A stretch of 64,000 bases of DNA from Syntrophobacterales bacterium Delta_02. GTDB lineage: Bacteria; Desulfobacterota; Syntrophorhabdia; Syntrophorhabdales; Syntrophorhabdaceae. The notes under the pieces were generated by a model. That model saw only the letters and a list, made by a program, of their open reading frames with translations, searched no databases and was not told the DNA's origin. The stretch lies in the NCBI GenBank assembly GCA_001603955.1, contig LVAA01000011.1:1-64000 (forward strand). Reading direction: 5' to 3'. The position numbers and the translations under genes are program-made. Shown piece by piece: positions 24,852-33,356 of the stretch (the stretch's first letter is position 1; every line of letters begins with the position of its first letter).

Positions 24852-25397
24852 ATGGAAATACTGAGAGAACTGGATTTTCAGGGCGTCGTTTTGCGTGTTG
24901 TCAGGGATGACCTCACGGAAAGCGATGTTGATGCCATCGTCAACGCTGCCAATTCCTACCTGCGGCACGGGGGTGGGGTGGCGGGGGCGATCGTCCGCAA
25001 GGGCGGGACCATTATCCAGGAGGAGAGCGACAGGATCGGGTTTGTCCCCGTGGGGTCCGCTGCGTTGACCAGCGGTGGAAAACTCAGGGCCCGCCACGTC
25101 ATCCATGCCGTGGGTCCCATGTGGGGCGAGGGCGACGAAGAGAACAAGCTCAAGAACGCGGTCCGGAGCATCCTTGCGCTCGCCTCGCGGGAAGGGTTCT
25201 CCTCCATCTCCATGCCTGCCATCAGCGCAGGCATCTTCGGTTTCCCGAAGAAGCGCTGCGCCGAGATCATTGTCGGCGAGACGGCGGGGTTTCTCAAGGA
25301 GAGCCCCACATCCCTCAAGAGCGTATCCTTCTGTCTCATGGATGCGGGGATCATCGATTTTTTTGTAGAGGAGCTCGGCCTGCTCGAAGGAAGATAG
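24852..25397 (+). CDS. Macro-domain protein (ADP-ribose binding/hydrolysing)
   Basis: A 181-residue stand-alone macro domain. The ADP-ribose-binding motifs are present: IVNAANSYLRHGGGVAGAI near the N-terminus and the second loop MPAISAGIFGFPKKRCA. Members remove ADP-ribose or acetyl-ADP-ribose groups, or hydrolyse ADP-ribose-1''-phosphate. The start at 24852 has AGGAGG at the right distance; longer open sequence upstream runs into repeats. It is five bases upstream of purF, so it is probably co-transcribed with nucleotide-synthesis genes. Confidence 0.93.
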   Translation: MEILRELDFQGVVLRVVRDDLTESDVDAIVNAANSYLRHGGGVAGAIVRKGGTIIQEESDRIGFVPVGSAALTSGGKLRARHVIHAVGPMWGEGDEENKLKNAVRSILALASREGFSSISMPAISAGIFGFPKKRCAEIIVGETAGFLKESPTSLKSVSFCLMDAGIIDFFVEELGLLEGR

Positions 25398-25402
25398 ACA
25401 CG

Positions 25403-26791
25403 ATGTGCGGCATATTCGGGATATACAACCACAGGGACGCGGCCAATCTCACCTATCTTGGCCTTCACGCCCTTCAGCACAGGGGCCAGGAAAGCGCGGG
25501 CATATCATGTACGGACGGGGAGATCATGAGGACCCATCGCGAGATGGGGCTCGTCTCGGATATCTTTGATGCCCGCGTATTGTCACAACTCCCGGGCAGG
25601 TCCGCCATAGGCCACGTGAGGTATTCCACGGCAGGTTCGAGCACCATCGGGAACGCCCAGCCGCTCATGGTCGAATACTCCCGGGGTTACCTGGCGATGG
25701 CCCACAACGGCAACCTGACAAACGCGAAGATCGTGAAGGACGAGCTCCAGAACTACGGCTCCATCTTCCAGTCCTCCTCCGACACGGAAGTATTGATCCA
25801 CCTCATGGCCCTCGCCCACGAGGACTCGACCGTGAAGCGCCTTATCAGCGCGCTCAGGAGAATGGAAGGCTCCTACTCCATCGTGGCCCTCACGAACCAT
25901 GAGCTCGTGGCCGTCCGTGACCCCCATGGTTTCAGACCCCTCTGTCTCGGCAAGATGAGGGACGGTTATGCCATATCGAGTGAGAACTGTGCCTTCGACC
26001 TCATCGGCGCCAGGTATGTCCGTGAGATCGAGCCGGGGGAGATCCTCGTCGTTGATCAGAACGGCCTCACGTCATACAAGCCCTTCAAGGAGACGACCCA
26101 TCACCATTGCATCTTCGAGTTCATCTACTTCGCCCGGCCCGACAGCCACATGTTCGGCAAGACCGTGTACAGCGTGAGGAAGGCATTGGGCAGGCAGCTC
26201 GCCAGGGAGAGCGCCGTGGAGGCGGACATGGTCATTCCCATACCCGATTCGGGGATAAGCGCCGCCATCGGCTATTCCCAGCAGACGGGCGTCCCTTTCG
26301 AGATGGGCCTCATCAGGAACCATTATGTTGGCCGCACCTTCATAGAGCCACGGGACTCGATACGGCATTTCGGCGTAAAGTTGAAATTGAACGCACTGCG
26401 TGATATCGTAAAAGGCAAACGCATCGTCGTTATCGACGACTCCATCGTCAGGGCGACCACGGGCAGAAAGATCATCAAGATGCTCAGGCAATACGGCGCG
26501 AAGGAGATACACTTCCGGGTGAGCTCACCGGCTACGATGTATCCCTGTTTCTATGGTATCGATACGCCTTCCCGCTCGCAGCTGATCGCCGCATCGCACA
26601 CCCTGGAGGAGATCAACAGGTACATGGGTTCCGATTCCCTTCACTACCTGACGATAGAGAGCATGCGCAAGGCCCTTGGTAAGGGCGACTACACGTACTG
26701 CGATGCCTGTTTTTCCGGTTCATATCCTTCACGGTTCCCCTGGGGTATGGAACTGGAACAGATGGAGCTTTTCGCCAAAGGAGAGAAATGA
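25403..26791 (+). CDS. purF: Amidophosphoribosyltransferase
   Basis: A 462-residue enzyme for the first committed step of purine synthesis (PRPP plus glutamine to phosphoribosylamine). The glutaminase nucleophile is Cys2 of MCGIFGIYN. The PRPP site is VVIDDSIVRATTG. Four cysteines at places equivalent to the [4Fe-4S] ligands of the Bacillus enzyme are visible: in HHCIFEF, MYPCFYG and YCDACF. Unlike the Bacillus enzyme there is no propeptide before the nucleophile. The start is fixed by the required Met-Cys and by AAGGAAG upstream. The gene overlaps pyrE by 4 bases. Confidence 0.97.
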   Translation: MCGIFGIYNHRDAANLTYLGLHALQHRGQESAGISCTDGEIMRTHREMGLVSDIFDARVLSQLPGRSAIGHVRYSTAGSSTIGNAQPLMVEYSRGYLAMAHNGNLTNAKIVKDELQNYGSIFQSSSDTEVLIHLMALAHEDSTVKRLISALRRMEGSYSIVALTNHELVAVRDPHGFRPLCLGKMRDGYAISSENCAFDLIGARYVREIEPGEILVVDQNGLTSYKPFKETTHHHCIFEFIYFARPDSHMFGKTVYSVRKALGRQLARESAVEADMVIPIPDSGISAAIGYSQQTGVPFEMGLIRNHYVGRTFIEPRDSIRHFGVKLKLNALRDIVKGKRIVVIDDSIVRATTGRKIIKMLRQYGAKEIHFRVSSPATMYPCFYGIDTPSRSQLIAASHTLEEINRYMGSDSLHYLTIESMRKALGKGDYTYCDACFSGSYPSRFPWGMELEQMELFAKGEK

Positions 26792-27348
26792 TGTCAGACG
26801 ATCGCGCAGCGCTCCTCGCCATCCTCAAGACGCTATCATACGAGGAGGGGGAATTCACCCTCGTCAGCGGCAAGAAGAGCAGTTTCTACATCGATGCCAA
26901 GGAGACCACCCTGAACCCCGAGGGCATGTACCTCGTGGGCAGGATGATGTACAGGATGGCCCGGGAGATCCCCGGCGTGGACGCCGTAGGCGGCGTCAGC
27001 ATCGGGGGCGACCCCCTGGTATCCTCGGTTGTGCTAGCGGCTTACCTGGAGAAGGACGATCTGAAGGGTTTTCTGATCCGGAAGGAACCCAAGGGGCACG
27101 GAACGAACCGGTGGGTCGAAGGCGGGAAGAATCTGAAGAAGGGGATGAACGTGGTGATCCTGGAGGATGTGATAACCACCGGCGGGTCCTCATTGAAGGC
27201 GATCGAGGCCGTCGAGAAGGAAGGCTACAAAGTGAAGGGTGTCATCGCGCTCCTTGACCGCCTTGATGGAGGACAAGAAGCCATAGAATCCAATGGTTAC
27301 ACCTTCAAGGCTATATTCAACCTCAAAGATGTAAGGACTTCTTCTTGA
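26788..27348 (+). CDS. pyrE: Orotate phosphoribosyltransferase
   Basis: A 186-residue pyrimidine-synthesis enzyme that makes orotidine-5'-phosphate from orotate and PRPP. FTLVSGKKSSFYIDAK near the N-terminus and the PRPP motif VVILEDVITTGGSS are diagnostic. Its ATG overlaps the purF stop (ATGA), so purine and pyrimidine steps that both use PRPP are translated together. The unit ends here, six bases from the convergent engB gene. Confidence 0.96.
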   Translation: MMSDDRAALLAILKTLSYEEGEFTLVSGKKSSFYIDAKETTLNPEGMYLVGRMMYRMAREIPGVDAVGGVSIGGDPLVSSVVLAAYLEKDDLKGFLIRKEPKGHGTNRWVEGGKNLKKGMNVVILEDVITTGGSSLKAIEAVEKEGYKVKGVIALLDRLDGGQEAIESNGYTFKAIFNLKDVRTSS

Positions 27349-27354
27349 TATAGC

Positions 27355-27972
27355 TCAAGATATCGAATCAGAATCTTCGCCATGCAGCACCTGGCGGATG
27401 TGTATGAGGAGTTCTTTCTTGCCGTATCCCGTTCGGGATGAAAAGAGGTGCGCCCTGGCACCGTCGACGAACGCCTCGAAGGAACGCCTCTTTCTCGCAA
27501 TGTTCCCCTGGGTCTCCTTGTCGACCTTCGTGAGCACCGGTGAAAAGGGGAGCCCCTTCGCGATGAACCATTCCACGAGCATGCGGTCGAGGTCGTCGGG
27601 GTCCCGCCTCACGTCGAAGAGCCATATCACGCGCCTGATCCGGTCGTTTGTCAGAAGGTATCCTTCGACCATTCTGCGCCAATCCCGGGCCATCTCCCGG
27701 GAGACCCTGGCGTAACCGAAACCGGGAAAATCCGAGAAGATGACCCAATCACGCCTTCCCTTCGATTCATAGAGAACCTTGTAAATGTTGATCATCTTCG
27801 TGGCGCCCGGCCGGGAGCTGGTCCTGGCCACGCGCTGCGCCGCGAGGGCATTGATGAGCGACGATTTGCCGACGTTGGACCTGCCCACAAAGCAGATCTC
27901 GGGGAGTTCTCCCACCTCCGCATCCTCTGGTGTGCGGACGCTCTTGAGGTACCTGGCGTCTATTATCCTCAT
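27355..27972 (-). CDS. engB: Ribosome biogenesis GTPase EngB/YsxC
   Basis: A 205-residue TRAFAC GTPase needed for large-subunit assembly. G1 GRSNVGKSSL, G2 region TSSRPGATK, G3 DFPGFG, G4 TKVDK and the C-terminal FSSRTGYG (G5) are all visible. The start at 27972 matches the family (short N-terminus before FVGRSNVGK). It is 7 bases downstream of the CapD-like gene in the same direction, and the last gene of the minus-strand run. Confidence 0.96.
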   Translation of the reverse strand: MRIIDARYLKSVRTPEDAEVGELPEICFVGRSNVGKSSLINALAAQRVARTSSRPGATKMINIYKVLYESKGRRDWVIFSDFPGFGYARVSREMARDWRRMVEGYLLTNDRIRRVIWLFDVRRDPDDLDRMLVEWFIAKGLPFSPVLTKVDKETQGNIARKRRSFEAFVDGARAHLFSSRTGYGKKELLIHIRQVLHGEDSDSIS

Positions 27973-27979
27973 ATCGGTC

Positions 27980-29836
27980 CTATTTCTGTCCGCCGGGAGT
28001 CTCTGCCGTACACGATTTGATGAGGGTGTTGAGGGTATCGAGTATAAGGGCGGCGTCATCACTCCTGATGCCGAGGACCTTCTCCTCGATGTCCTTCCTG
28101 AGACCCGGCCAGTCAACGAGCGGGGATTTCACCATGGTGATCTTGCCGTGCATTGTCCGAACTGACTCCTCCTCGCAGGAGACGAGCTCTTCATGGAGTT
28201 TCTCCCCCGGCCTTAAGCCCGTGAAGACGATATCAACGTCGTCCCCGATCTTGAGACCCATGAGACGGATCATGTCATGGGCAAGGTCGAGTATCTTCAC
28301 CGGCTCTCCCATGTCGAGAACGAATATCTCTCCGCCCTTCCCCATGGCCCCCGCCTGCATGACGAGCTGGGCCGCCTCGGGTATGCTCATGAAGTAGCGT
28401 GTCATCTCGGCGTGGGTCACCGTCACGGGGCCCCCGCGCAGGATCTGCTCCTGGAAGAGGGGGATGACGCTGCCGGCGCTGCCGAGGACATTGCCGAACC
28501 TGACGGCGATGAACCTGGTGCCGCCCTGCCCGTTCATGCCCTGGCAGATAAGCTCCGCAACTCGCTTCGTGGCTCCCATGACGTTGGCCGGACTTACCGC
28601 CTTGTCGGTGGAGATGAGTACGAACTTCTCGACCCCGGAGCTGAGCGACGCCTTGACCACGTTGTACGTGCCCTGGATGTTGTTCTTGAGCGCCTCGAGG
28701 GGATGAGACTCCATGATGGGGACGTGCTTGTAGGCAGCGGCGTGGAACACGACCTGGGGCCTAAAGCTCTCCATGACGCTCCCCAGCCTGTCCGTGTCGA
28801 GGATATCCCCGAGGATCATGGCGTAGGGTTTCCCATCATACACCTGACTGAACTCCATATCGATTCGGTAAAGCTCGTTCTCCACCCTTTCATAGAGGAT
28901 GAGCTGTTCCGGTTCCATCTTCATGATCTGCCGGCAAAGCTCGGAGCCGATGGAGCCGGCGGCACCCGTGACCAGCACCCGCTTCCCCGTGAGGTACTCC
29001 CTTATCTGCTCCCTGTTGAGCTCGACGTGTTCCCTCCCCAGGACGTCCTCTATCCGGATCTCCCGTATCTGGTTGACGTGAACGCTGCCGTTCAGGATAT
29101 CGCTTATGGCCGGGACGGTCTTGCAGGTGATCCCCGCCTCGTCACAGAGCCTGACAATACGCCTCATCTCCTTGCCCGTCAGCGACGGTATGGCGATCAC
29201 GGCCTCCTGCGCCTCTTTCTTGACGGCGATCTTTACGAGGTCGTCGATCTTTCCGAGGACGGAGACACCATGGATCCTCTGCCCTTTCTTCGCCCGGTCG
29301 TCATCCAGGAATCCGACAGGTTCGTAGCCGATCTGGGTGCTCTGGTTCATCTCACGGAGTATCATCTCCCCTGCCCTTCCGGCGCCGATGATAAGGACCT
29401 TCTTCCGCGACCGTGTCGAGCGCACGGGATAGAACTCCCTGAACAACCTGTACAGGAAGCGGGACCCCCCCACAAGGGTAAGGATGATGAACCAGTCTAT
29501 GACGAAGACAGACCGGGGGAAATCGATGAAGTGGTAGACGAAGCCGACATAGACGGAAAAAAGCAGGGAACTGAGGACCGTCGCCTTCAGGATGCGGATG
29601 AGGTCGTTCATCGAGGCATACCGCCAGACGCCGCTGTACAGCCCGAAGACGAAGAAACAGGCGACGCGCAACACGATGAGAACGGGCAGCGTATTCAGAA
29701 ACATCGCGAAGTTGATCTTCGGAATATCGAAGTTGAAACGCAGGTAGTACGCGAACCAGTAAGCCAGGGCGGTAACGCCCACATCGCTCGTGAGAACGAT
29801 GAGCCTTTTGGCGCCTCCTATGAGCCGAGTCTTCAT
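27980..29836 (-). CDS. CapD/WbpM/FlaA1-type membrane nucleotide-sugar 4,6-dehydratase
   Basis: A 618-residue protein. About four N-terminal membrane helices (about 10-130) are followed by a CoA-binding-like domain (KVLIIGAGRAGE) and the C-terminal SDR domain, with VTGAAGSIGSELCRQI for NAD. The active site reads ISTDKAVSPANVMGATKR: the usual Tyr of YxxxK is Met (MGATK), as in the long WbpM-type enzymes with an S-M-K triad. These convert UDP-GlcNAc to UDP-4-keto-6-deoxy sugars, an entry to QuiNAc, FucNAc or bacillosamine. A neighbouring PglD-like acyltransferase fits. A 214-base repeat-containing gap precedes it, with an extended -10 at 29858-29866. Confidence 0.92.
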   Translation of the reverse strand: MKTRLIGGAKRLIVLTSDVGVTALAYWFAYYLRFNFDIPKINFAMFLNTLPVLIVLRVACFFVFGLYSGVWRYASMNDLIRILKATVLSSLLFSVYVGFVYHFIDFPRSVFVIDWFIILTLVGGSRFLYRLFREFYPVRSTRSRKKVLIIGAGRAGEMILREMNQSTQIGYEPVGFLDDDRAKKGQRIHGVSVLGKIDDLVKIAVKKEAQEAVIAIPSLTGKEMRRIVRLCDEAGITCKTVPAISDILNGSVHVNQIREIRIEDVLGREHVELNREQIREYLTGKRVLVTGAAGSIGSELCRQIMKMEPEQLILYERVENELYRIDMEFSQVYDGKPYAMILGDILDTDRLGSVMESFRPQVVFHAAAYKHVPIMESHPLEALKNNIQGTYNVVKASLSSGVEKFVLISTDKAVSPANVMGATKRVAELICQGMNGQGGTRFIAVRFGNVLGSAGSVIPLFQEQILRGGPVTVTHAEMTRYFMSIPEAAQLVMQAGAMGKGGEIFVLDMGEPVKILDLAHDMIRLMGLKIGDDVDIVFTGLRPGEKLHEELVSCEEESVRTMHGKITMVKSPLVDWPGLRKDIEEKVLGIRSDDAALILDTLNTLIKSCTAETPGGQK

Positions 29837-29857
29837 TGTCTGGTCAAACCCCTAAAA

Positions 29858-29866
29858 CTTATATCA
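29858..29866 (-). promoter_or_regulatory. Extended -10 element upstream of the CapD-like gene
   Basis: The minus-strand sequence TGATATAAG has TG one base before TATAAG. The predicted transcription start is about 15 bases before the ATG. No convincing -35 is seen. It could give the CapD-like gene and engB a promoter separate from the rest of the cluster. Confidence 0.35.
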
Positions 29867-29964
29867 GCATAGCGTTGCATTTTCTACGATTTTCTTGCCC
29901 GAGTACACCCCACATCCGTCCAAAACAGATCTATGGCAATGGACAGGCAAACCCCGGGGGGAAA

Positions 29965-30063
29965 GAATGACCAATGACCAAAGGGAGGGGCAAAACGGAC
30001 TGCCTGTATCATTTTGGTTATTGTCTGTTTATCTGGTTATTGGAATTTGGTCATTCGTCATTC
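29965..30063. repeat. Inverted repeat of GGTCATT units reaching into a coding end (family C)
   Basis: GAATGACCAATGACCAA (29965-29981) is the complement of TTGGTCATTCGTCATTC (30047-30063) with one mismatch. Between them is a 65-base AT-richer stretch with GGTTATTG units. The right arm covers the last four codons and the stop of the acyltransferase gene (30051-30063, minus strand). The remaining part of 29837-30050 shows no gene. Confidence 0.75.
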
Positions 30064-30704
30064 TCTCTCTGCCTGGTTACTGGAATGCCGTGTTCCTTCG
30101 CGATCCTTGCCGGCACGCCGACAGCGGTGACGTGTGCGGGAATATCGCTTGTTACGGCCCCGCCGGCCCCTATGATGCTCCAGGCGCCGACCTTTTTCCC
30201 GACGATGACCACGGAACCTATCCCCAGGAAGGCGCCCTCTCCAACCGAGACCTCTCCGGCAAGGCATGCCCCCGGGGCAATGTGGCAATAATCGCCCACG
30301 GAGCAATCATGGTCGATGGACGCACCTGAGTTGACGATGCAGTGCCTGCCGATGACGGTGCCGGGCTGAACTACCGAGCCCGCAAAGACGACCGTCCCCG
30401 CCCCAAGCGTGACCGAAGGATGGACCCACGCATGGGGATGCACCACGGTCTTCCAGACGACACCGGGGAACCTCTTCTCGAAACCCTCTCGCGTCCGGTT
30501 GTCCCCGATGGCAATGACGCCGCGACGCCCTGCCAGGTCCTCTTCCGCATCGCAGCCGGTAACGGGAATACCCAGGATACTCTTGCCCCATTTCCCCCGG
30601 TCGTCGTCGACTATCGCGGCCACCCGCATTCCTGCTGCCACGAGAGTGCTCACCACGACCTTCGCGTGGCCTCCGGCCCCAAATACGATGACCCCATCAT
30701 TCAT
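30051..30704 (-). CDS. PglD/NeuD-like sugar O/N-acyltransferase
   Basis: A 217-residue acyl-transferase. The N-terminal Rossmann-like part starts with [17 protein letters not shown], the family signature. The rest (about 85-205) is a left-handed beta-helix of hexapeptide repeats, with the active-site histidine region in [22 protein letters not shown]. By family knowledge it acetylates an amino-sugar nucleotide, such as the UDP-4-amino sugar made after a CapD-type dehydratase; that pairing with the next gene is an inference. The last residues ENDE lie inside a repeat arm. It overlaps the upstream fusion gene by 8 bases. Confidence 0.92.
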   Translation of the reverse strand: MNDGVIVFGAGGHAKVVVSTLVAAGMRVAAIVDDDRGKWGKSILGIPVTGCDAEEDLAGRRGVIAIGDNRTREGFEKRFPGVVWKTVVHPHAWVHPSVTLGAGTVVFAGSVVQPGTVIGRHCIVNSGASIDHDCSVGDYCHIAPGACLAGEVSVGEGAFLGIGSVVIVGKKVGAWSIIGAGGAVTSDIPAHVTAVGVPARIAKEHGIPVTRQRENDE

Positions 30705-32463
30705 GATCTTCTCCCCGTCTCTGAGACCCTTTGAACTCGGGCGTGGTCTCGAAGCCCTCGGCGGAAATGCCCTGTCTCTTCACCACGTTAACAACGGTCA
30801 GCCAGATGATCTTAAGGTCGAGAGAAAAACTCCCGTGGTCCACGTACCAGACATCAAGGTCGAACTTCTCTTCCCACGAGATGGCATTCCTGCCGTTGAC
30901 CTGTGCCCAACCGGTGATACCCGGCCTTACATCGTGGCGCCTCGCCTGGTGCTCGTTGTACAGGGGCATGTACTGCATGAGGAGCGGCCTTGGCCCCACA
31001 AAGCTGAGATCACCCAGCAGGACATTGAACAACTGGGGCAGTTCGTCGAGGCTCAGCGCCCGGACGATCCTTCCCACGGCCATCAATCGCAACCCATCGG
31101 GCAGGAGATCCCCCGCAGCATTCCTTTCCTCCGTCATGGTGCGGAACTTCATGATCGAGAACGGCCTCCCGCGGTAGCCGGGACGCATCTGCCTGAAGAG
31201 CACGGGGCTGCCCATGGACATGTAGACAGCGAGGGCGATGACCAGCATGGGGATACCGAGGACAACGAGCCCGACGAGGGAGAGGAGAATGTCGAATGCC
31301 CTCTTCGCGAAGGACAGTTGCGGACGGCGGCCAAGCGCCCTGTAGTAATCCACCATGGCGGCGGTGACCTTCTCGCGGGAGAACGTGGCAAGGGCAAAGG
31401 CGCGCGCGCGCTTTCCCATCCTTCCCGCCAGGGATGGGTCCTCGACGAACTTCATCATCTTGAGCATCAGGTCGTGGTGGGAACCCATCTCGAAAAGCAA
31501 GCCCGTGACGCCCTCCTCGATGGCATCGGTGACACCGTATATCCTCGACCCTATGGAGGGAATACCCACAGCTGCCGCCTCTATGACGACAAGTCCGAAT
31601 CCCTCACGGTAGCTCGGCAGGCACAGGACGTCCGCCGCCGACATGAGCCTCTCGGGGGTGTCCGTGTGGCCCGTGAAATGCACCCTGTCGGCACACCGAG
31701 AGCATATGTCGAGGACCTTCTCCTTAATGTTCTCCTCGTCGGGACCGGCGAGGAGAAGACGGGTCTTTACAGGGCTTGAAGCGCACACCCCGGCGAATGC
31801 CCGGGCAAGGTCAAGGACACCCTTATCCCTGTTCAGTCGTCCCAGGAAAAAAAAGACCATCTCATCGGGACCGATACCCCGCTCCCCCCTGAAGGTGTTT
31901 CTCGCCTCTTCGTCGAAATGGAACCTCCGGGGGTCGACACCGCACATGGACCCGTCCCCTATGACCGCCGACCTGTCGCGTCCCACTATACCTTCGGCAA
32001 TGAGGAACTCCCTCTGCGAAGGACTGTCGACGAGGACCTCCGTGGCGCAGCCGACGAGCACCCTGTCCATTATCTTGAGGATGAACCGGTTGAGACCCCT
32101 CATGTTCTTCCATACCTGTCCCGTGAAGGTATGCACCCTGGTGCGCACACGCGCGGCGAAGGCGGCCGTCATGGCGAGAAGCCCCGACTTGGGCATGATG
32201 GAATGCACTATGTCGAAACGTTCCTCCCTGAATATCCTGAATAGCGCAAGGAGCGCCTTCACGTCGTTGACAGGCGATATGTCCCGCGGGATGGACAGGG
32301 GGATGACCTTCGCCCTGATGCCACGGGCCTCAAGGAACCGCGGGTCGTCGGTGGAACAGACGACGGAAAGTTCGAAGTCGTCCTGCAGGAGTTCCATGTG
32401 GTCAACGAGAAAGGCCTTGACGGACATCTCGAGGGTGGCGACGAAACAAACCTTCTTTCTCAT
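30697..32463 (-). CDS. Fusion: GT4-type glycosyltransferase plus monotopic phosphoglycosyl transferase
   Basis: A single 588-residue frame joins two enzymes. Residues 1-375 are a GT-B glycosyltransferase ([12 protein letters not shown]..., donor site [18 protein letters not shown] with the EX7E motif). Residues about 384-585 are a PglC/WcaJ-type transferase: a hydrophobic re-entrant segment (about 388-410), [20 protein letters not shown], and the catalytic Asp-Glu in [12 protein letters not shown] followed by FVGPRP. The second part loads a sugar phosphate on undecaprenyl phosphate; the first would add the next sugar. The start at 32463 is where family similarity begins; ATG 32490 is also open. 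Order in the frame is glycosyltransferase first. Confidence 0.9.
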   Translation of the reverse strand: MRKKVCFVATLEMSVKAFLVDHMELLQDDFELSVVCSTDDPRFLEARGIRAKVIPLSIPRDISPVNDVKALLALFRIFREERFDIVHSIMPKSGLLAMTAAFAARVRTRVHTFTGQVWKNMRGLNRFILKIMDRVLVGCATEVLVDSPSQREFLIAEGIVGRDRSAVIGDGSMCGVDPRRFHFDEEARNTFRGERGIGPDEMVFFFLGRLNRDKGVLDLARAFAGVCASSPVKTRLLLAGPDEENIKEKVLDICSRCADRVHFTGHTDTPERLMSAADVLCLPSYREGFGLVVIEAAAVGIPSIGSRIYGVTDAIEEGVTGLLFEMGSHHDLMLKMMKFVEDPSLAGRMGKRARAFALATFSREKVTAAMVDYYRALGRRPQLSFAKRAFDILLSLVGLVVLGIPMLVIALAVYMSMGSPVLFRQMRPGYRGRPFSIMKFRTMTEERNAAGDLLPDGLRLMAVGRIVRALSLDELPQLFNVLLGDLSFVGPRPLLMQYMPLYNEHQARRHDVRPGITGWAQVNGRNAISWEEKFDLDVWYVDHGSFSLDLKIIWLTVVNVVKRQGISAEGFETTPEFKGSQRRGEDHE

Positions 32464-32498
32464 CCTCACGCTCTCCGCCTTCCCTCCCATACCTCGCT

Positions 32499-33308
32499 TC
32501 AGCGGTTTCCCTCCTTCCGCCCGAAGGCCCTCCTGTGATGCATGAATAGCAGCGACGGGGGGACGAGACCGAGAAACAGGGGCCTTGCCATGTAGATGAA
32601 AGCGTACCATTCGCCCGTCAATCTCTTTGCTATCCTGTACTTGACCCGAGCCTCTCCCCATCGGGCCGAAAACCCTTTCCTGCCGTAGCTCGAGGTGTCC
32701 CACCGGACCCCGTAGAGGAATTCCGGCACCGTGACAACCTTGCGGCCCCGGGCTACCAATCTCGTGAAGAGGTCATAGTCTTCCGCTATCCTCATGTCCT
32801 CGTCGTACAGGCCGGCATCCTTCAGGTCTCCCTTTCTGAACATGACCGAGGCATGGATGACCTGGGAGCCTTTCAACCAATCCTTCATTTCCGGCTCCCT
32901 CGGAACCCTCAATTCCCCCCATGGAGTCCCGTCGCCATCAAGCAGCCGCGCGAAGCTTCCCACGGCGCAAACATCCGGGTGCGCGTCGAGATACCCCGCC
33001 TGACTCTGAAGTCTTTCGGGCATGGAGACATCATCGGCGTCCTGAACAGCTATGAGCTCGCCACGCGCCTTCCCGATACACCGGTTCCGGGAATATGCCG
33101 GGCCCCTGTTCGTCTCGTTCCTGATGAGGAGAAACCTCTCATCCCCGCCCACGAGGTCCTGGAGCACCTCCCATGTACCGTCCCGGGATGCGTCGTCACA
33201 GATGATGCATTCCCAGTCCGTCAGGGTCTGCGCCCTGATGGAAGCAACGGCCGACGATACGATGGCCGCGCCATTGAAGACACAGGTGACGACGCTCACG
33301 CGGACCAT
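32499..33308 (-). CDS. Family 2 glycosyltransferase
   Basis: A 269-residue GT-A enzyme. [20 protein letters not shown] opens the nucleotide-binding fold, [10 protein letters not shown] follows, and [13 protein letters not shown] holds the metal-binding DxD-like aspartates. The probable base is in RIAEDYDLF (ED motif). It ends with a short hydrophobic stretch ([12 protein letters not shown]) that may touch the membrane. The donor and acceptor are unknown. ATG 33308 is chosen; a GTG two codons upstream is possible. Confidence 0.92.
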   Translation of the reverse strand: MVRVSVVTCVFNGAAIVSSAVASIRAQTLTDWECIICDDASRDGTWEVLQDLVGGDERFLLIRNETNRGPAYSRNRCIGKARGELIAVQDADDVSMPERLQSQAGYLDAHPDVCAVGSFARLLDGDGTPWGELRVPREPEMKDWLKGSQVIHASVMFRKGDLKDAGLYDEDMRIAEDYDLFTRLVARGRKVVTVPEFLYGVRWDTSSYGRKGFSARWGEARVKYRIAKRLTGEWYAFIYMARPLFLGLVPPSLLFMHHRRAFGRKEGNR

Positions 33309-33356
33309 TGACACCGCGTCTTCCCGGCAACGGCTCCCGCTTGCGCGCAGCGCACC

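Noticed and set aside
28277..29872. Plus-strand open frame of 531 codons
   Set aside because: Antisense to the CapD-like gene with no recognisable motif; composition is that of a shadow frame.
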